Below, in pieces: positions 32,698-47,555 of a stretch of DNA of 64,000 bases. The DNA is from Brienomyrus brachyistius. Its lineage: Eukaryota > Chordata > Actinopteri > Osteoglossiformes > Mormyridae. The stretch covers positions 20,051,453 to 20,115,452 of the forward strand of contig NC_064553.1 of NCBI RefSeq assembly GCF_023856365.1, written 5' to 3'. The position numbers and the translations under genes were made by a program. The notes beneath the pieces were generated by a model. That model ran no database searches, was not told the DNA's origin, and worked only from the letters and a program-made list of their open reading frames with translations. Positions within the stretch are counted from its first letter, which is position 1, and each line of letters begins with the position of its first letter.

Positions 32698-35600
32698 AAA
32701 AGTTCTTCAATCGCTACAGCAGAATTTGAGCAACTGCTTGGCTTTAATTGCTTTGTTTTATTTTTGCGTTTCAGGCAAAACTACATAACACTTAAAGACA
32801 CTACGGGCATGTAAATGGAGAACGAAATTATAGTTATACCGAATCTCCTACACACAATACCAAGGTTACCAACTTTGGTCAGCTGACCGGAGTGAGACGT
32901 TCAATTCCCGTAAGATTTCTTTGCGCCAGCCTGAGAGTCTGAAAACACGTCACACCAGATGCATGAGAGATGGAAACCTGGGATATTCAGTCGAATCAGA
33001 TCAAATATGATGCTAAGTTAGTACTAAGTTAAAATATGTTCCGGACTTGTAACATGCACCCATGATTTGGAACAGTCAGCAGGCTGTCTCTGGCCACGCC
33101 CCCTACACTCGGTCCGGCCCCTGGCTTTTCCTGAATTCTGATTTCTTTAGATAAACATTGACTTCATTGATATTGTTATTGATTTATCGACAGACCATCA
33201 TACGTTTTAGACGTTATAATAGCAACACTCTATTGATCCCCAAAGAGAGAGAAATTCTCTCCTTGCCTGCCCCCTCTTACTGTCCATGATACACGAGCAC
33301 ATATGTCGAAAAACGTCAGCTTGGAAGCCAAGGCTGGACTTAACCTACTCCTTAGGGTTCAACTGGAAACTGCCCCATGGCCGAGCGGTCTCAACCTTCG
33401 ACGCAGCTTAAATGGCCGTTCAAAGTAAGGTGTATTCTGTTCTCCGAAGTAAGGCGTGGGTTCGAATCCGGCTTCCGACAAAAGTTCTTCAATCGCTACA
33501 GCAGAATTTGAGCAACTGCTTGTCTTTAATTGCTTTGTTTTATTTTTGCGTTTCAGGCAAAACTACATAACACTTAAAGACACTACGGGCATGTAAATGG
33601 AGAACGAAATTATAGTTATACCGAATCTCCTACACACAATACCAAGGTTACCAACTTTGGTCAGCTGACCGGAGTGAGACGTTCAATTCCCGTAAGATTT
33701 CTTTGCGCCAGCCTGAGAGTCTGAAAACACGTCACACCAGATGCATGAGAGATGGAAACCTGGGATATTCAGTCGAATCAGATCAAATATGATGCTAAGT
33801 TAGTACTAAGTTAAAATATGTTCCGGACTTGTAACATGCACCCATGATTTGGAACAGTCAGCAGGCTGTCTCTGGCCACGCCCCCTACACTCGGTCCGGC
33901 CCCTGGCTTTTCCTGAATTCTGATTTCTTTAGATAAACATTGACTTCATTGATATTGTTATTGATTTATCGACAGACCATCATACGTTTTAGACGTTATA
34001 ATAGCAACACTCTATTGATCCCCAAAGAGAGAGAAATTCTCTCCTTGCCTGCCCCCTCTTACTGTCCATGATACACGAGCACATATGTAGAAAAACGTCA
34101 GCTTGGAAGCCAAGGCTGGACTTAACCTACTCCTTAGGGTTCAACTGGAAACTGCCCCATGGCCGAGCGGTCTCAACCTTCGACGCAGCTTAAATGGCCG
34201 TTCAAAGTAAGGTGTATTCTGTTCTCCGAAGTAAGGCGTGGGTTCGAATCCAGCTTCCGACAAAAGTTCTTCAATCGCTACAGCAGAATTTGAACAACTG
34301 CTTGGCTTTAATTGCTTTGTTTCATTTTTGCGTTTCAGGCAAAACTACATAACACTTAAAGACACTACGGGCATGTAAATGGAGAACGAAATTATAGTTA
34401 TACCGAATCTCCTACACACAATACCAAGGTTACCAACTTTGGTCAGCTGACCGGAGTGAGACGTTCAATTCCCGTAAGATTTCTTTGCGCCAGCCTGAGA
34501 GTCTGAAAACACGTCACACCAGATGCATGAGAGATGGAAACCTGGGATATTCAGTCGAATCAGATCAAATATGATGCTAAGTTAGTACTAAGTTAAAATA
34601 TGTTCCGGACTTGTAACATGCACCCATGATTTGGAACAGTCAGCAGGCTGTCTCTGGCCACGCCCCCTACACTCGGTTCGGCCCCTGGCTTTTCCTGAAT
34701 TCTGATTTCTTTAGATAAACATTGACTTCATTGATATTGTTATTGATTTATCGACAGACCATCATACGTTTTAGACGTTATAATAGCAACACTCTATTGA
34801 TCCCCAAAGAGAGAGAAATTCTCTCCTTGCCTGCCCCCTCTTACTGTCCATGATACACGAGCACATATGTCGAAAAACGTCAGCTTGGAAGCCAAGGCTG
34901 GACTTAACCTACTCCTTAGGGTTCAACTGGAAACTGCCCCATGGCCGAGCGGTCTCAACCTTCGACGCAGCTTAAATGGCCGTTCAAAGTAAGGTGTATT
35001 CTGTTCTCCGAAGTAAGGCGTGGGTTCGAATCCGGCTTCCGACAAAAGTTCTTCAATCGCTACAGCAGAATTTGAGCAACTGCTTGGCTTTAATTGCTTT
35101 GTTTTATTTTTGCGTTTCAGGCAAAACTACATAACACTTAAAGACACTACGGGCATGTAAATGGAGAACGAAATTATAGTTATACCGAATCTCCTACACA
35201 CAATACCAAGGTTACCAACTTTGGTCAGCTGACCGGAGTGAGACGTTCAATTCCCGTAAGATTTCTTTGCGCCAGCCTGAGAGTCTGAAAACACGTCACA
35301 CCAGATGCATGAGAGATGGAAACCTGGGATATTCAGTCGAATCAGATCAAATATGATGCTAAGTTAGTACTAAGTTAAAATATGTTCCGGACTTGTAACA
35401 TGCACCCATGATTTGGAACAGTCAGCAGGCTGTCTCTGGCCACGCCCCCTACACTCGGTCCGGCCCCTGGCTTTTCCTGAATTCTGATTTCTTTAGATAA
35501 ACATTGACTTCATTGATATTGTTATTGATTTATCGACAGACCATCATACGTTTTAGACGTTATAATAACAACACTCTATTGATCCCCAAAGAGAGAGAAA

Positions 35601-38600
35601 TTCTCTCCTTGCCTGCCCCCTCTTACTGTCCATGATACACGAGCACATATGTAGAAAAACGTCAGCTTGGAAGCCAAGGCTGGACTTAACCTACTCCTTA
35701 GGGTTCAACTGGAAACTGCCCCATGGCCGAGCGGTCTCAACCTTCGACGCAGCTTAAATGGCCGTTCAAAGTAAGGTGTATTCTGTTCTCCGAAGTAAGG
35801 CGTGGGTTCGAATCCAGCTTCCGACAAAAGTTCTTCAATCGCTACAGCAGAATTTGAGCAACTGCTTGGCTTTAATTGCTTTGTTTCATTTTTGCGTTTC
35901 AGGCAAAACTACATAACACTTAAAGACACTACAGGCATGTAAATGGAGAACGAAATTATAGTTATACCGAATCTCCTACACACAATACCAAGGTTACCAA
36001 CTTTGGTCAGCTGACCGGAGTCAGACGTTCAATTCCCGTAAGATTTCTTTGCGCCAGCCTGAGAGTCTGAAAACACGTCACACCAGATGCATGAGAGATG
36101 GAAACCTGGGATATTCAGTCGAATCAGATCAAATATGATGCTAAGTTAGTACTAAGTTAAAATATGTTCCGGACTTGTAACATGCACCCATGATTTGGAA
36201 CAGTCAGCAGGCTGTCTCTGGCCACGCCCCCTACACTCGGTCCGGCCCCTGGCTTTTCCTGAATTCTGATTTCTTTAGATAAACATTGACTTCATTGATA
36301 TTGTTATTGATTTATCGACAGACCATCATACGTTTTAGACGTTATAATAGCAACACTCTATTGATCCCCAAAGAGAGAGAAATTCTCTCCTTGCCTGCCC
36401 CCTCTTACTGTCCATGATACACGAGCACATATGTAGAAAAACGTCAGCTTGGAAGCCAAGGCTGGACTTAACCTACTCCTTAGGGTTCAACTGGAAACTG
36501 CCCCATGGCCGAGCGGTCTCAACCTTCGACGCAGCTTAAATGGCCGTTCAAAGTAAGGTGTATTCTGTTCTCCGAAGTAAGGCGTGGGTTCGAATCCAGC
36601 TTCCGACAAAAGTTCTTCAATCGCTACAGCAGAATTTGAGCAACTGCTTGGCTTTAATTGCTTTGTTTTATTTTTGCGTTTCAGGCAAAACTACATAACA
36701 CTTAAAGACACTACGGGCATGTAAATGGAGAACGAAATTATAGTTATACCGAATCTCCTACACACAATACCAAGGTTACCAACTTTGGTCAGCTGACCGG
36801 AGTGAGACGTTCAATTCCCGTAAGATTTCTTTGCGCCAGCCTGAGAGTCTGAAAACACGTCACACCAGATGCATGAGAGATGGAAACCTGGGATATTCAG
36901 TCGAATCAGATCAAATATGATGCTAAGTTAGTACTAAGTTAAAATATGTTCCGGACTTGTAACATGCACCCATGATTTGGAACAGTCAGCAGGCTGTCTC
37001 TGGCCACGCCCCCTACACTCGGTCCGGCCCCTGGCTTTTCCTGAATTCTGATTTCTTTAGATAAACATTGACTTCATTGATATTGTTATTGATTTATCGA
37101 CAGACCATCATACGTTTTAGACGTTATAATAGCAACACTCTATTGATCCCCAAAGAGAGAGAAATTCTCTCCTTGCCTGCCCCCTCTTACTGTCCATGAT
37201 ACACGAGCACATATGTAGAAAAACGTCAGCTTGGAAGCCAAGGCTGGACTTAACCTACTCCTTAGGGTTCAACTGGAAACTGCTCCATGGCCGAGCGGTC
37301 TCAACCTTCGACGCAGCTTAAATGGCCATTCAAAGTAAGGTGTATTCTGTTCTCCGAAGTAAGGCGTGGGTTCGAATCCAGCTTCCGACAAAAGTTCTTC
37401 AATCGCTACAGCAGAATTTGAGCAACTGCTTGGCTTTAATTGCTTTGTTTTATTTTTGCGTTTCAGGCAAAACTACATAACACTTAAAGACACTACGGGC
37501 ATGTAAATGGAGAACGAAATTATAGTTATACCGAATCTCCTACACACAATACCAAGGTTACCAACTTTGGTCAGCTGACCGGAGTGAGACGTTCAATTCC
37601 CGTAAGATTTCTTTGCGCCAGCCTGAGAATCTGAAAACACGTCACACCAGATGCATGAGAGATGGAAACCTGGGATATTCAGTCGAATCAGATCAAATAT
37701 GATGCTAAGTTAGTACTAAGTTAAAATATGTTCCGGACTTGTAACATGCACCCATGATTTGGAACAGTCAGCAGGCTGTCTCTGGCCACGCCCCCTACAC
37801 TCGGTCCGGCCCCTGGCTTTTCCTGAATTCTGATTTCTTTAGATAAACATTGACTTCATTGATATTGTTATTGATTTATCGACAGACCATCATACGTTTT
37901 AGACGTTATAATAACAACACTCTATTGATCCCCAAAGAGAGAGAAATTCTCTCCTTGCCTGCCCCCTCTTACTGTCCATGATACACGAGCACATATGTAG
38001 AAAAACGTCAGCTTGGAAGCCAAGGCTGGACTTAACCTACTCCTTAGGGTTCAACTGGAAACTGCCCCATGGCCGAGCGGTCTCAACCTTCGACGCAGCT
38101 TAAATGGCCGTTCAAAGTAAGGTGTATTCTGTTCTCCGAAGTAAGGCGTGGGTTCGAATCCAGCTTCCGACAAAAGTTCTTCAATTGCTACAGCAGAATT
38201 TGAGCAACTGCTTGGCTTTAATTGCTTTGTTTTATTTTTGCGTTTCAGGCAAAACTACATAACACTTAAAGACACTACGGGCATGTAAATGGAGAACGAA
38301 ATTATAGTTATACCGAATCTCCTACACACAATACCAAGGTTACCAACTTTGGTCAGCTGACCGGAGTGAGACGTTCAATTCCCGTAAGATTTCTTTGCGC
38401 CAGCCTGAGAATCTGAAAACACGTCACACCAGATGCATGAGAGATGGAAACCTGGGATATTCAGTCGAATCAGATCAAATATGATGCTAAGTTAGTACTA
38501 AGTTAAAATATGTTCCGGACTTGTAACATGCACCCATGATTTGGAACAGTCAGCAGGCTGTCTCTGGCCACGCCCCCTACACTCGGTCCGGCCCCTGGCT

Positions 38601-40408
38601 TTTCCTGAATTCTGATTTCTTTAGATAAACATTGACTTCATTGATATTGTTATTGATTTATCGACAGACCATCATACGTTTTAGACGTTATAATAACAAC
38701 ACTCTATTGATCCCCAAAGAGAGAGAAATTCTCTCCTTGCCTGCCCCCTCTTACTGTCCATGATACACAAGCACATATGTAGAAAAACGTCAGCTTGGAA
38801 GCCAAGGCTGGACTTAACCTACTCCTTAGGGTTCAACTGGAAACTGCCCCATGGCCGAGCGGTCTCAACCTTCGACGCAGCTTAAATGGCCGTTCAAAGT
38901 AAGGTGTATTCTGTTCTCCGAAGTAAGGCGTGGGTTCGAATCCGGCTTCCGACAAAAGTTCTTCAATCGCTACAGCAGAATTTGAGTAACTGCTTGGCTT
39001 TAATTGCTTTGTTTTATTTTTGCGTTTCAGGCAAAACTACATAACACTTAAAGACACTACGGGCATGTAAATGGAGAACGAAATTATAGTTATACCGAAT
39101 CTCCTACACACAATACCAAGGTTACCAACTTTGGTCAGCTGACCGGAGTGAGACGTTCAATTCCCGTAAGATTTCTTTGCGCCAGCCTGAGAGTCTGAAA
39201 ACACGTCACACCAGATGCATGAGAGATGGAAACCTGGGATATTCAGTCGAATCAGATCAAATATGATGCTAAGTTAGTACTAAGTTAAAATATGTTCCGG
39301 ACTTGTAACATGCACCCATGATTTGGAACAGTCAGCAGGCTGTCTCTGGCCACGCCCCCTACACTTGGTCCGGCCCCTGGCTTTTCCTGAATTCTGATTT
39401 CTTTAGATAAACATTGACTTCATTGATATTGTTATTGATTTATCGACAGACCATCATACGTTTTAGACGTTATAATAACAACACTCTATTGATCCCCAAA
39501 GAGAGAGAAATTCTCTCCTTGCCTGCCCCCTCTTACTGTCCATGATACACGAGCACATATGTAGAAAAACGTCAGCTTGGAAGCCAAGGCTGGACTTAAC
39601 CTACTCCTTAGGGTTCAACTGGAAACTGCCCCATGGCCGAGCGGTCTCAACCTTCGCCGCAGCTTAAATGGCCGTTCAAAGTAAGGTGTATTCTGTTCTC
39701 CGAAGTAAGGCGTGGGTTCGAATCCGGCTTCCGACAAAAGTTCTTCAATCGCTACAACAGAATTTGAGCAACTATCTGGCTTTAATTGCTTTGTTTTATT
39801 TCTGCGTTTCAGGCAAAACTACATAACACTTAAAGACACTACGGGCATGTAAATGGAGAACGAAATTATAGTTATACCGAATCTCCTACACACAATACCA
39901 AGGTTACCAACTTTGGTCAGCTGACCGGAGTGAGACGTTCAATTCCCGTAAGATTTCTTTGCGCCAGCCTGAGAGTCTGAAAACACGTCACACCAGATGC
40001 ATGAGAGATGGAAACCTGGGATATTCAGTCGAATCAGATCAAATATGATGCTAAGTTAGTACTAAGTTAAAATATGTTCCGGACTTGTAACATGCACCCA
40101 TGATTTGGAACAGTCAGCAGGCTGTCTCTGGCCACGCCCCCTACACTCGGTCCGGCCCCTGGCTTTTCCTGAATTCTGATTTCTTTAGATAAACATTGAC
40201 TTCATTGATATTGTTATTGATTTATCGACAGACCATCATACGTTTTAGACGTTATAATAGCAACACTCTATTGATCCCCAAAGAGAGAGAAATTCTCTCC
40301 TTGCCTGCCCCCTCTTACTGTCCATGATACACGAGCACATATGTAGAAAAACGTCAGCTTGGAAGCCAAGGCTGGACTTAACCTACTCCTTAGGGTTCAA
40401 CTGGAAAC

Positions 40409-40517
40409 TGCCCCATGGCCGAGCGGTCTCAACCTTCGACGCAGCTTAAATGGCCGTTCAAAGTAAGGTGTATTCTGTTCTCCGAAGTAAGGCGTGGGTT
40501 CGTATCCAGCTTCCGAC
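40409..40517 (+). pseudogene. tRNA-Leu-like copy, B box GGTTCGTATCC
   Basis: The variant GTATCC is shared with the next monomer (41191-41299), which indicates a recent single-unit duplication. The change falls at the N position of the B-box consensus. Confidence 0.6.
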
Positions 40518-41190
40518 AAAAGTTCTTCAATCGCTACAGCAGAATTTGAGCAACTGCTTGGCTTTAATTGCTTTGTTTTATTTTTGCGTTTCAGGCAAAA
40601 CTACATAACACTTAAAGACACTACGGGCATGTAAATGGAGAACGAAATTATAGTTATACCGAATCTCCTACACACAATACCAAGGTTACCAACTTTGGTC
40701 AGCTGACCGGAGTGAGACGTTCAATTCCCGTAAGATTTCTTTGCGCCAGCCTGAGAGTCTGAAAACACGTCACACCAGATGCATGAGAGATGGAAACCTG
40801 GGATATTCAGTCGAATCAGATCAAATATGATGCTAAGTTAGTACTAAGTTAAAATATGTTCCGGACTTGTAACATGCACCCATGATTTGGAACAGTCAGC
40901 AGGCTGTCTCTGGCCACGCCCCCTACACTCGGTCCGGCCCCTGGCTTTTCCTGAATTCTGATTTCTTTAGATAAACATTGACTTCATTGATATTGTTATT
41001 GATTTATCGACAGACCATCATACGTTTTAGACGTTATAATAGCAACACTCTATTGATCCCCAAAGAGAGAGAAATTCTCTCCTTGCCTGCCCCCTCTTAC
41101 TGTCCATGATACACGAGCACATATGTAGAAAAACGTCAGCTTGGAAGCCAAGGCTGGACTTAACCTACTCCTTAGGGTTCAACTGGAAAC

Positions 41191-41299
41191 TGCCCCATGG
41201 CCGAGCGGTCTCAACCTTCGACGCAGCTTAAATGGCCGTTCAAAGTAAGGTGTATTCTGTTCTCCGAAGTAAGGCGTGGGTTCGTATCCAGCTTCCGAC
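41191..41299 (+). pseudogene. tRNA-Leu-like copy, B box GGTTCGTATCC (second)
   Basis: Neighbour of the copy at 40409 with the same variant. Confidence 0.6.
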
Positions 41300-44200
41300 A
41301 AAAGTTCTTCAATCGCTACAGCAGAATTTGAGCAACTGCTTGGCTTTAATTGCTTTGTTTTATTTTTGCGTTTCAGGCAAAACTACATAACACTTAAAGA
41401 CACTACGGGCATGTAAATGGAGAACGAAATTATAGTTATACCGAATCTCCTACACACAATACCAAGGTTACCAACTTTGGTCAGCTGACCGGAGTGAGAC
41501 GTTCAATTCCCGTAAGATTTCTTTGCGCCAGCCTGAGAGTCTGAAAACACGTCACACCAGATGCATGAGAGATGGAAACCTGGGATATTCAGTCGAATCA
41601 GATCAAATATGATGCTAAGTTAGTACTAAGTTAAAATATGTTCCGGACTTGTAACATGCACCCATGATTTGGAACAGTCAGCAGGCTGTCTCTGGCCACG
41701 CCCCCTACACTCGGTCCGGCCCCTGGCTTTTCCTGAATTCTGATTTCTTTAGATAAACATTGACTTCATTGATATTGTTATTGATTTATCGACAGACCAT
41801 CATACGTTTTAGACGTTATAATAGCAACACTCTATTGATCCCCAAAGAGAGAGAATTTCTCTCCTTGCCTGCCCCCTCTTACTGTCCATGATACACGAGC
41901 ACATATGTAGAAAAACGTCAGCTTGGAAGCCAAGGCTGGACTTAACCTACTCCTTAGGGTTCAACTGGAAACTGCCCCATGGCCGAGCGGTCTCAACCTT
42001 CGACGCAGCTTAAATGGCCGTTCAAAGTAAGGTGTATTCTGTTCTCCGAAGTAAGGCGTGGGTTCGAATCCAGCTTCCGACATAAGTTCTTCAATCGCTA
42101 CAGCAGAATTTGAGCAACTGCTTGGCTTAAATTGCTTTCTTTTATTTTTGCGTTTCAGGCAAAACTACATAACACTTAAAGACACTACGGGCATGTAAAT
42201 GGAGAACGAAATTATAGTTATACCGAATCTCCTACACACAATACCAAGGTTACCAACTTTGGTCAGCTGACCGGAGTGAGACGTTCAATTCCCGTAAGAT
42301 TTCTTTGCGCCAGCCTGAGAGTCTGAAAACACGTCACACCAGATGCATGAGAGATGGAAACCTGGGATATTCAGTCGAATCAGATCAAATATGATGCTAA
42401 GTTAGTACTAAGTTAAAATATGTTCCGGACTTGTAACATGCACCCATGATTTGGAACAGTCAGCAGGCTGTCTCTGGCCACGCCCCCTACACTCGGTCCG
42501 GCCCCTGGCTTTTCCTGAATTCTGATTTCTTTAGATAAACATTGACTTCATTGATATTGTTATTGATTTATCGACAGACCATCATACGTTTTAGACGTTA
42601 TAATAGCAACACTCTATTGATCCCCAAAGAGAGAGAAATTCTCTCCTTGCCTGCCCCCTCTTACTGTCCATGATACACGAGCACATATGTAGAAAAACGT
42701 CAGCTTGGAAGCCAAGGCTGGACTTAACCTACTCCTTAGGGTTCAACTGGAAACTGCCCCATGGCCGAGCGGTCTCAACCTTCGGCGCAGCTTAAATGGC
42801 CGTTCAAAGTAAGGTGTATTCTGTTCTCCGAAGTAAGGCGTGGGTTCGAATCCAGCTTCCGACAAAAGTTCTTCAATCGCTACAGCAGAATTTGAGCAAC
42901 TGCTTGGCTTTAATTGCTTTGTTTTATTTTTGCGTTTCAGGCAAAACTACATAACACTTAAAGACACTACGGGCATGTAAATGGAGAACGAAATTATAGT
43001 TATACCGAATCTCCTACACACAATACCAAGGTTACCAACTTTGGTCAGCTGACCGGAGTGAGACGTTCAATTCCCGTAAGATTTCTTTGCGCCAGCCTGA
43101 GAGTCTGAAAACACGTCACACCAGATGCATGAGAGATGGAAACCTGGGATATTCAGTCGAATCAGATCAAATATGATGCTAAGTTAGTACTAAGTTAAAA
43201 TATGTTCCGGACTTGTAACATGCACCCATGATTTGGAACAGTCAGCAGGCTGTCTCTGGCCACGCCCCCTACACTCGGTCCGGCCCCTGGCTTTTCCTGA
43301 ATTCTGATTTCTTTAGATAAACATTGACTTCATTGATATTGTTATTGATTTATCGACAGACCATCATACGTTTTAGACGTTATAATAGCAACACTCTATT
43401 GATCCCCAAAGAGAGAGAAATTCTCTCCTTGCCTGCCCCCTCTTACTGTCCATGATACACGAGCACATATGTAGAAAAACGTCAGCTTGGAAGCCAAGGC
43501 TGGACTTAACCTACTCCTTAGGGTTCAACTGGAAACTGCCCCATGGCCGAGCGGTCTCAACCTTCGACGCAGCTTAAATGGCCGTTCAAAGTAAGGTGTA
43601 TTCTGTTCTCCGAAGTAAGGCGTGGGTTCGAATCCAGCTTCCGACAAAAGTTCTTCAATCGCTACAGCAGAATTTGAGCAACTGCTTGGCTTTAATTGCT
43701 TTGTTTTATTTTTGCGTTTCAGGCAAAACTACATAACACTTAAAGACACTACGGGCATGTAAATGGAGAACGAAATTATAGTTATACCGAATCTCCTACA
43801 CACAATACCAAGGTTACCAACTTTGGTCAGCTGACCGGAGTGAGACGTTCAATTCCCGTAAGATTTCTTTGCGCCAGCCTGAGAGTCTGAAAACACGTCA
43901 CACCAGATGCATGAGAGATGGAAACCTGGGATATTCAGTCGAATCAGATCAAATATGATGCTAAGTTAGTACTAAGTTAAAATATGTTCCGGACTTGTAA
44001 CATGCACCCATGATTTGGAACAGTCAGCAGGCTGTCTCTGGCCACGCCCCCTACACTCGGTCCGGCCCCTGGCTTTTCCTGAATTCTGATTTCTTTAGAT
44101 AAACATTGACTTCATTGATATTGTTATTGATTTATCGACAGACCATCATACGTTTTAGACGTTATAATAGCAACACTCTATTGATCCCCAAAGAGAGAGA

Positions 44201-46664
44201 AATTCTCTCCTTGCCTGCCCCCTCTTACTGTCCATGATACACGAGCACATATGTAGAAAAACGTCAGCTTGGAAGCCAAGGCTGGACTTAACCTACTCCT
44301 TAGGGTTCAACTGGAAACTGCCCCATGGCCGAGCGGTCTCAACCTTCGGCGCAGCTTAAATGGCCGTTCAAAGTAAGGTGTATTCTGTTCTCCGAAGTAA
44401 GGCGTGGGTTCGAATCCAGGTTCCGACAAAAGTTCTTCAATCGCTACAGCAGAATTTGAGCAACTGCTTGGCTTTAATTGCTTTGTTTTATTTTTGCGTT
44501 TCAGGCAAAACTACATAACACTTAAAGACACTACGGGCATGTAAATGGAGAACGAAATTATAGTTATACCGAATCTCCTACACACAATACCAAGGTTACC
44601 AACTTTGGTCAGCTGACCGGAGTGAGACGTTCAATTCCCGTAAGATTTCTTTGCGCCAGCCTGAGAGTCTGAAAACACATCACACCAGATGCATGAGAGA
44701 TGGAAACCTGGGATATTCAGTCGAATCAGATCAAATATGATGCTAAGTTAGTACTAAGTTAAAATATGTTCCGGACTTGTAACATGCACCCATGATTTGG
44801 AACAGTCAGCAGGCTGTCTCTGGCCACGCCCCCTACACTCGGTCCGGCCCCTGGCTTTTCCTGAATTCTGATTTCTTTAGATAAACATTGACTTCATTGA
44901 TATTGTTATTGATTTATCGACAGACCATCATACGTTTTAGACGTTATAATAACAACACTCTATTGATCCCCAAAGAGAGAGAAATTCTCTCCTTGCCTGC
45001 CCCCTCTTACTGTCCATGATACACGAGCACATATGTAGAAAAACGTCAGCTTGGAAGCCAAGGCTGGACTTAACCTACTCCTTAGGGTTCAACTGGAAAC
45101 TGCCCCATGGCCGAGCGGTCTCAACCTTCGACGCAGCTTAAATGGCCGTTCAAAGTAAGGTGTATTCTGTTCTCCGAAGTAAGGCGTGGGTTCGAATCCG
45201 GCTTCCGACAAAAGTTCTTCAATCGCTACAACAGAATTTGAGCAACTATCTGGCTTTAATTGCTTTGTTTTATTTCTGCGTTTCAGGCAAAACTACATAA
45301 CACTTAAAGACACTACGGGCATGTAAATGGAGAACGAAATTATAGTTATACCGAATCTCCTACACACAATACCAAGGTTACCAACTTTGGTCAGCTGACC
45401 GGAGTGAGACGTTCAATTCCCGTAAGATTTCTTTGCGCCAGCCTGAGAGTCTGAAAACACATCACACCAGATGCATGAGAGATGGAAACCTGGGATATTC
45501 AGTCGAATCAGATCAAATATGATGCTAAGTTAGTACTAAGTTAAAATATGTTCCGGACTTGTAACATGCACCCATGATTTGGAACAGTCAGCAGGCTGTC
45601 TCTGGCCACGCCCCCTACACTCGGTCCGGCCCCTGGCTTTTCCTGAATTCTGATTTCTTTAGATAAACATTGACTTCATTGATATTGTTATTGATTTATC
45701 GACAGACCATCATACGTTTTAGACGTTATAATAGCAACACTCTATTGATCCCCAAAGAGAGAGAAATTCTCTCCTTGCCTGCCCCCTCTTACTGTCCATG
45801 ATACACGAGCACATATGTAGAAAAACGTCAGCTTGGAAGCCAAGGCTGGACTTAACCTACTCCTTAGGGTTCAACTGGAAACTGCCCCATGGCCGAGCGG
45901 TCTCAACCTTCGACGCAGCTTAAATGGCCGTTCAAAGTAAGGTGTATTCTGTTCTCCGAAGTAAGGCGTGGGTTCGAATCCAGCTTCCGACAAAAGTTCT
46001 TCAATCGCTACAGCAGAATTTGAGCAACTGCTTGGCTTTAATTGCTTTCTTTTATTTTTGCGTTTCAGGCAAAACTACATAACACTTAAAGACACTACGG
46101 GCATGTAAATGGAGAACGAAATTATAGTTATACCGAATCTCCTACACACAATACCAAGGTTACCAACTTTGGTCAGCTGACCGGAGTGAGACGTTCAATT
46201 CCCGTAAGATTTCTTTGCGCCAGCCTGAGAGTCTGAAAACACGTCACACCAGATGCATGAGAGATGGAAACCTGGGATATTCAGTCGAATCAGATCAAAT
46301 ATGATGCTAAGTTAGTACTAAGTTAAAATATGTTCCGGACTTGTAACATGCACCCATGATTTGGAACAGTCAGCAGGCTGTCTCTGGCCACGCCCCCTAC
46401 ACTCGGTCCGGCCCCTGGCTTTTCCTGAATTCTGATTTCTTTAGATAAACATTGACTTCATTGATATTGTTATTGATTTATCGACAGACCATCATACGTT
46501 TTAGACGTTATAATAGCAACACTCTATTGATCCCCAAAGAGAGAGAAATTCTCTCCTTGCCTGCCCCCTCTTACTGTCCATGATACACGAGCACATATGT
46601 AGAAAAACGTCAGCTTGGAAGCCAAGGCTGGACTTAACCTACTCCTTAGGGTTCAACTGGAAAC

Positions 46665-46773
46665 TGCCCCATGGCCGAGCGGTCTCAACCTTCGACGCAG
46701 CTTAAATGGCCGTTCAAAGTTAGGTGTATTCTGTTCTCCGAAGTAAGGCGTGGGTTCGAAACCAGCTTCCGAC
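46665..46773 (+). pseudogene. tRNA-Leu-like copy with damaged B box (second)
   Basis: CAAAGTTAGG and GGTTCGAAACC as at 16168-16276, 39 monomers away. Confidence 0.6.
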
Positions 46774-47446
46774 AAAAGTTCTTCAATCGCTACAGCAGAA
46801 TTTGAGCAACTGCTTGGCTTTAATTGCTTTCTTTTATTTTTGCGTTTCAGGCAAAACTACATAACACTTAAAGACACTACGGGCATGTAAATGGAGAACG
46901 AAATTATAGTTATACCGAATCTCCTACACACAATACCAAGGTTACCAACTTTGGTCAGCTGACCGGAGTGAGACGTTCAATTCCCATAAGATTTCTTTGC
47001 GCCAGCCTGAGAGTCTGAAAACACGTCACACCAGATGCATGAGAGATGGAAACCTGGGATATTCAGTCGAATCAGATCAAATATGATGCTAAGTTAGTAC
47101 TAAGTTAAAATATGTTCCGGACTTGTAACATGCACCCATGATTTGGAACAGTCAGCAGGCTGTCTCTGGCCACGCCCCCTACACTCGGTCCGGCCCCTGG
47201 CTTTTCCTGAATTCTGATTTCTTTAGATAAACATTGACTTCATTGATATTGTTATTGATTTATCGACAGACCATCATACGTTTTAGACGTTATAATAACA
47301 ACACTCTATTGATCCCCAAAGAGAGAGAAATTCTCTCCTTGCCTGCCCCCTCTTACTGTCCATGATACACGAGCACATATGTAGAAAAACGTCAGCTTGG
47401 AAGCCAAGGCTGGACTTAACCTACTCCTTAGGGTTCAACTGGAAAC

Positions 47447-47555
47447 TGCCCCATGGCCGAGCGGTCTCAACCTTCGACGGAGCTTAAATGGCCGTTCAAA
47501 GTAAGGTGTATTCTGTTCTCCGAAGTAAGGCGTGGGTTCGAATCCGGCTTCCGAC
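47447..47555 (+). pseudogene. tRNA-Leu-like copy upstream of a 9-bp deletion
   Basis: Has TTCGACGGAGC. Just downstream the monomer lacks 9 bp (GGCTTTGTTTTAT in place of GGCTTTAATTGCTTTGTTTT), making it the only 773-bp unit. Confidence 0.6.
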
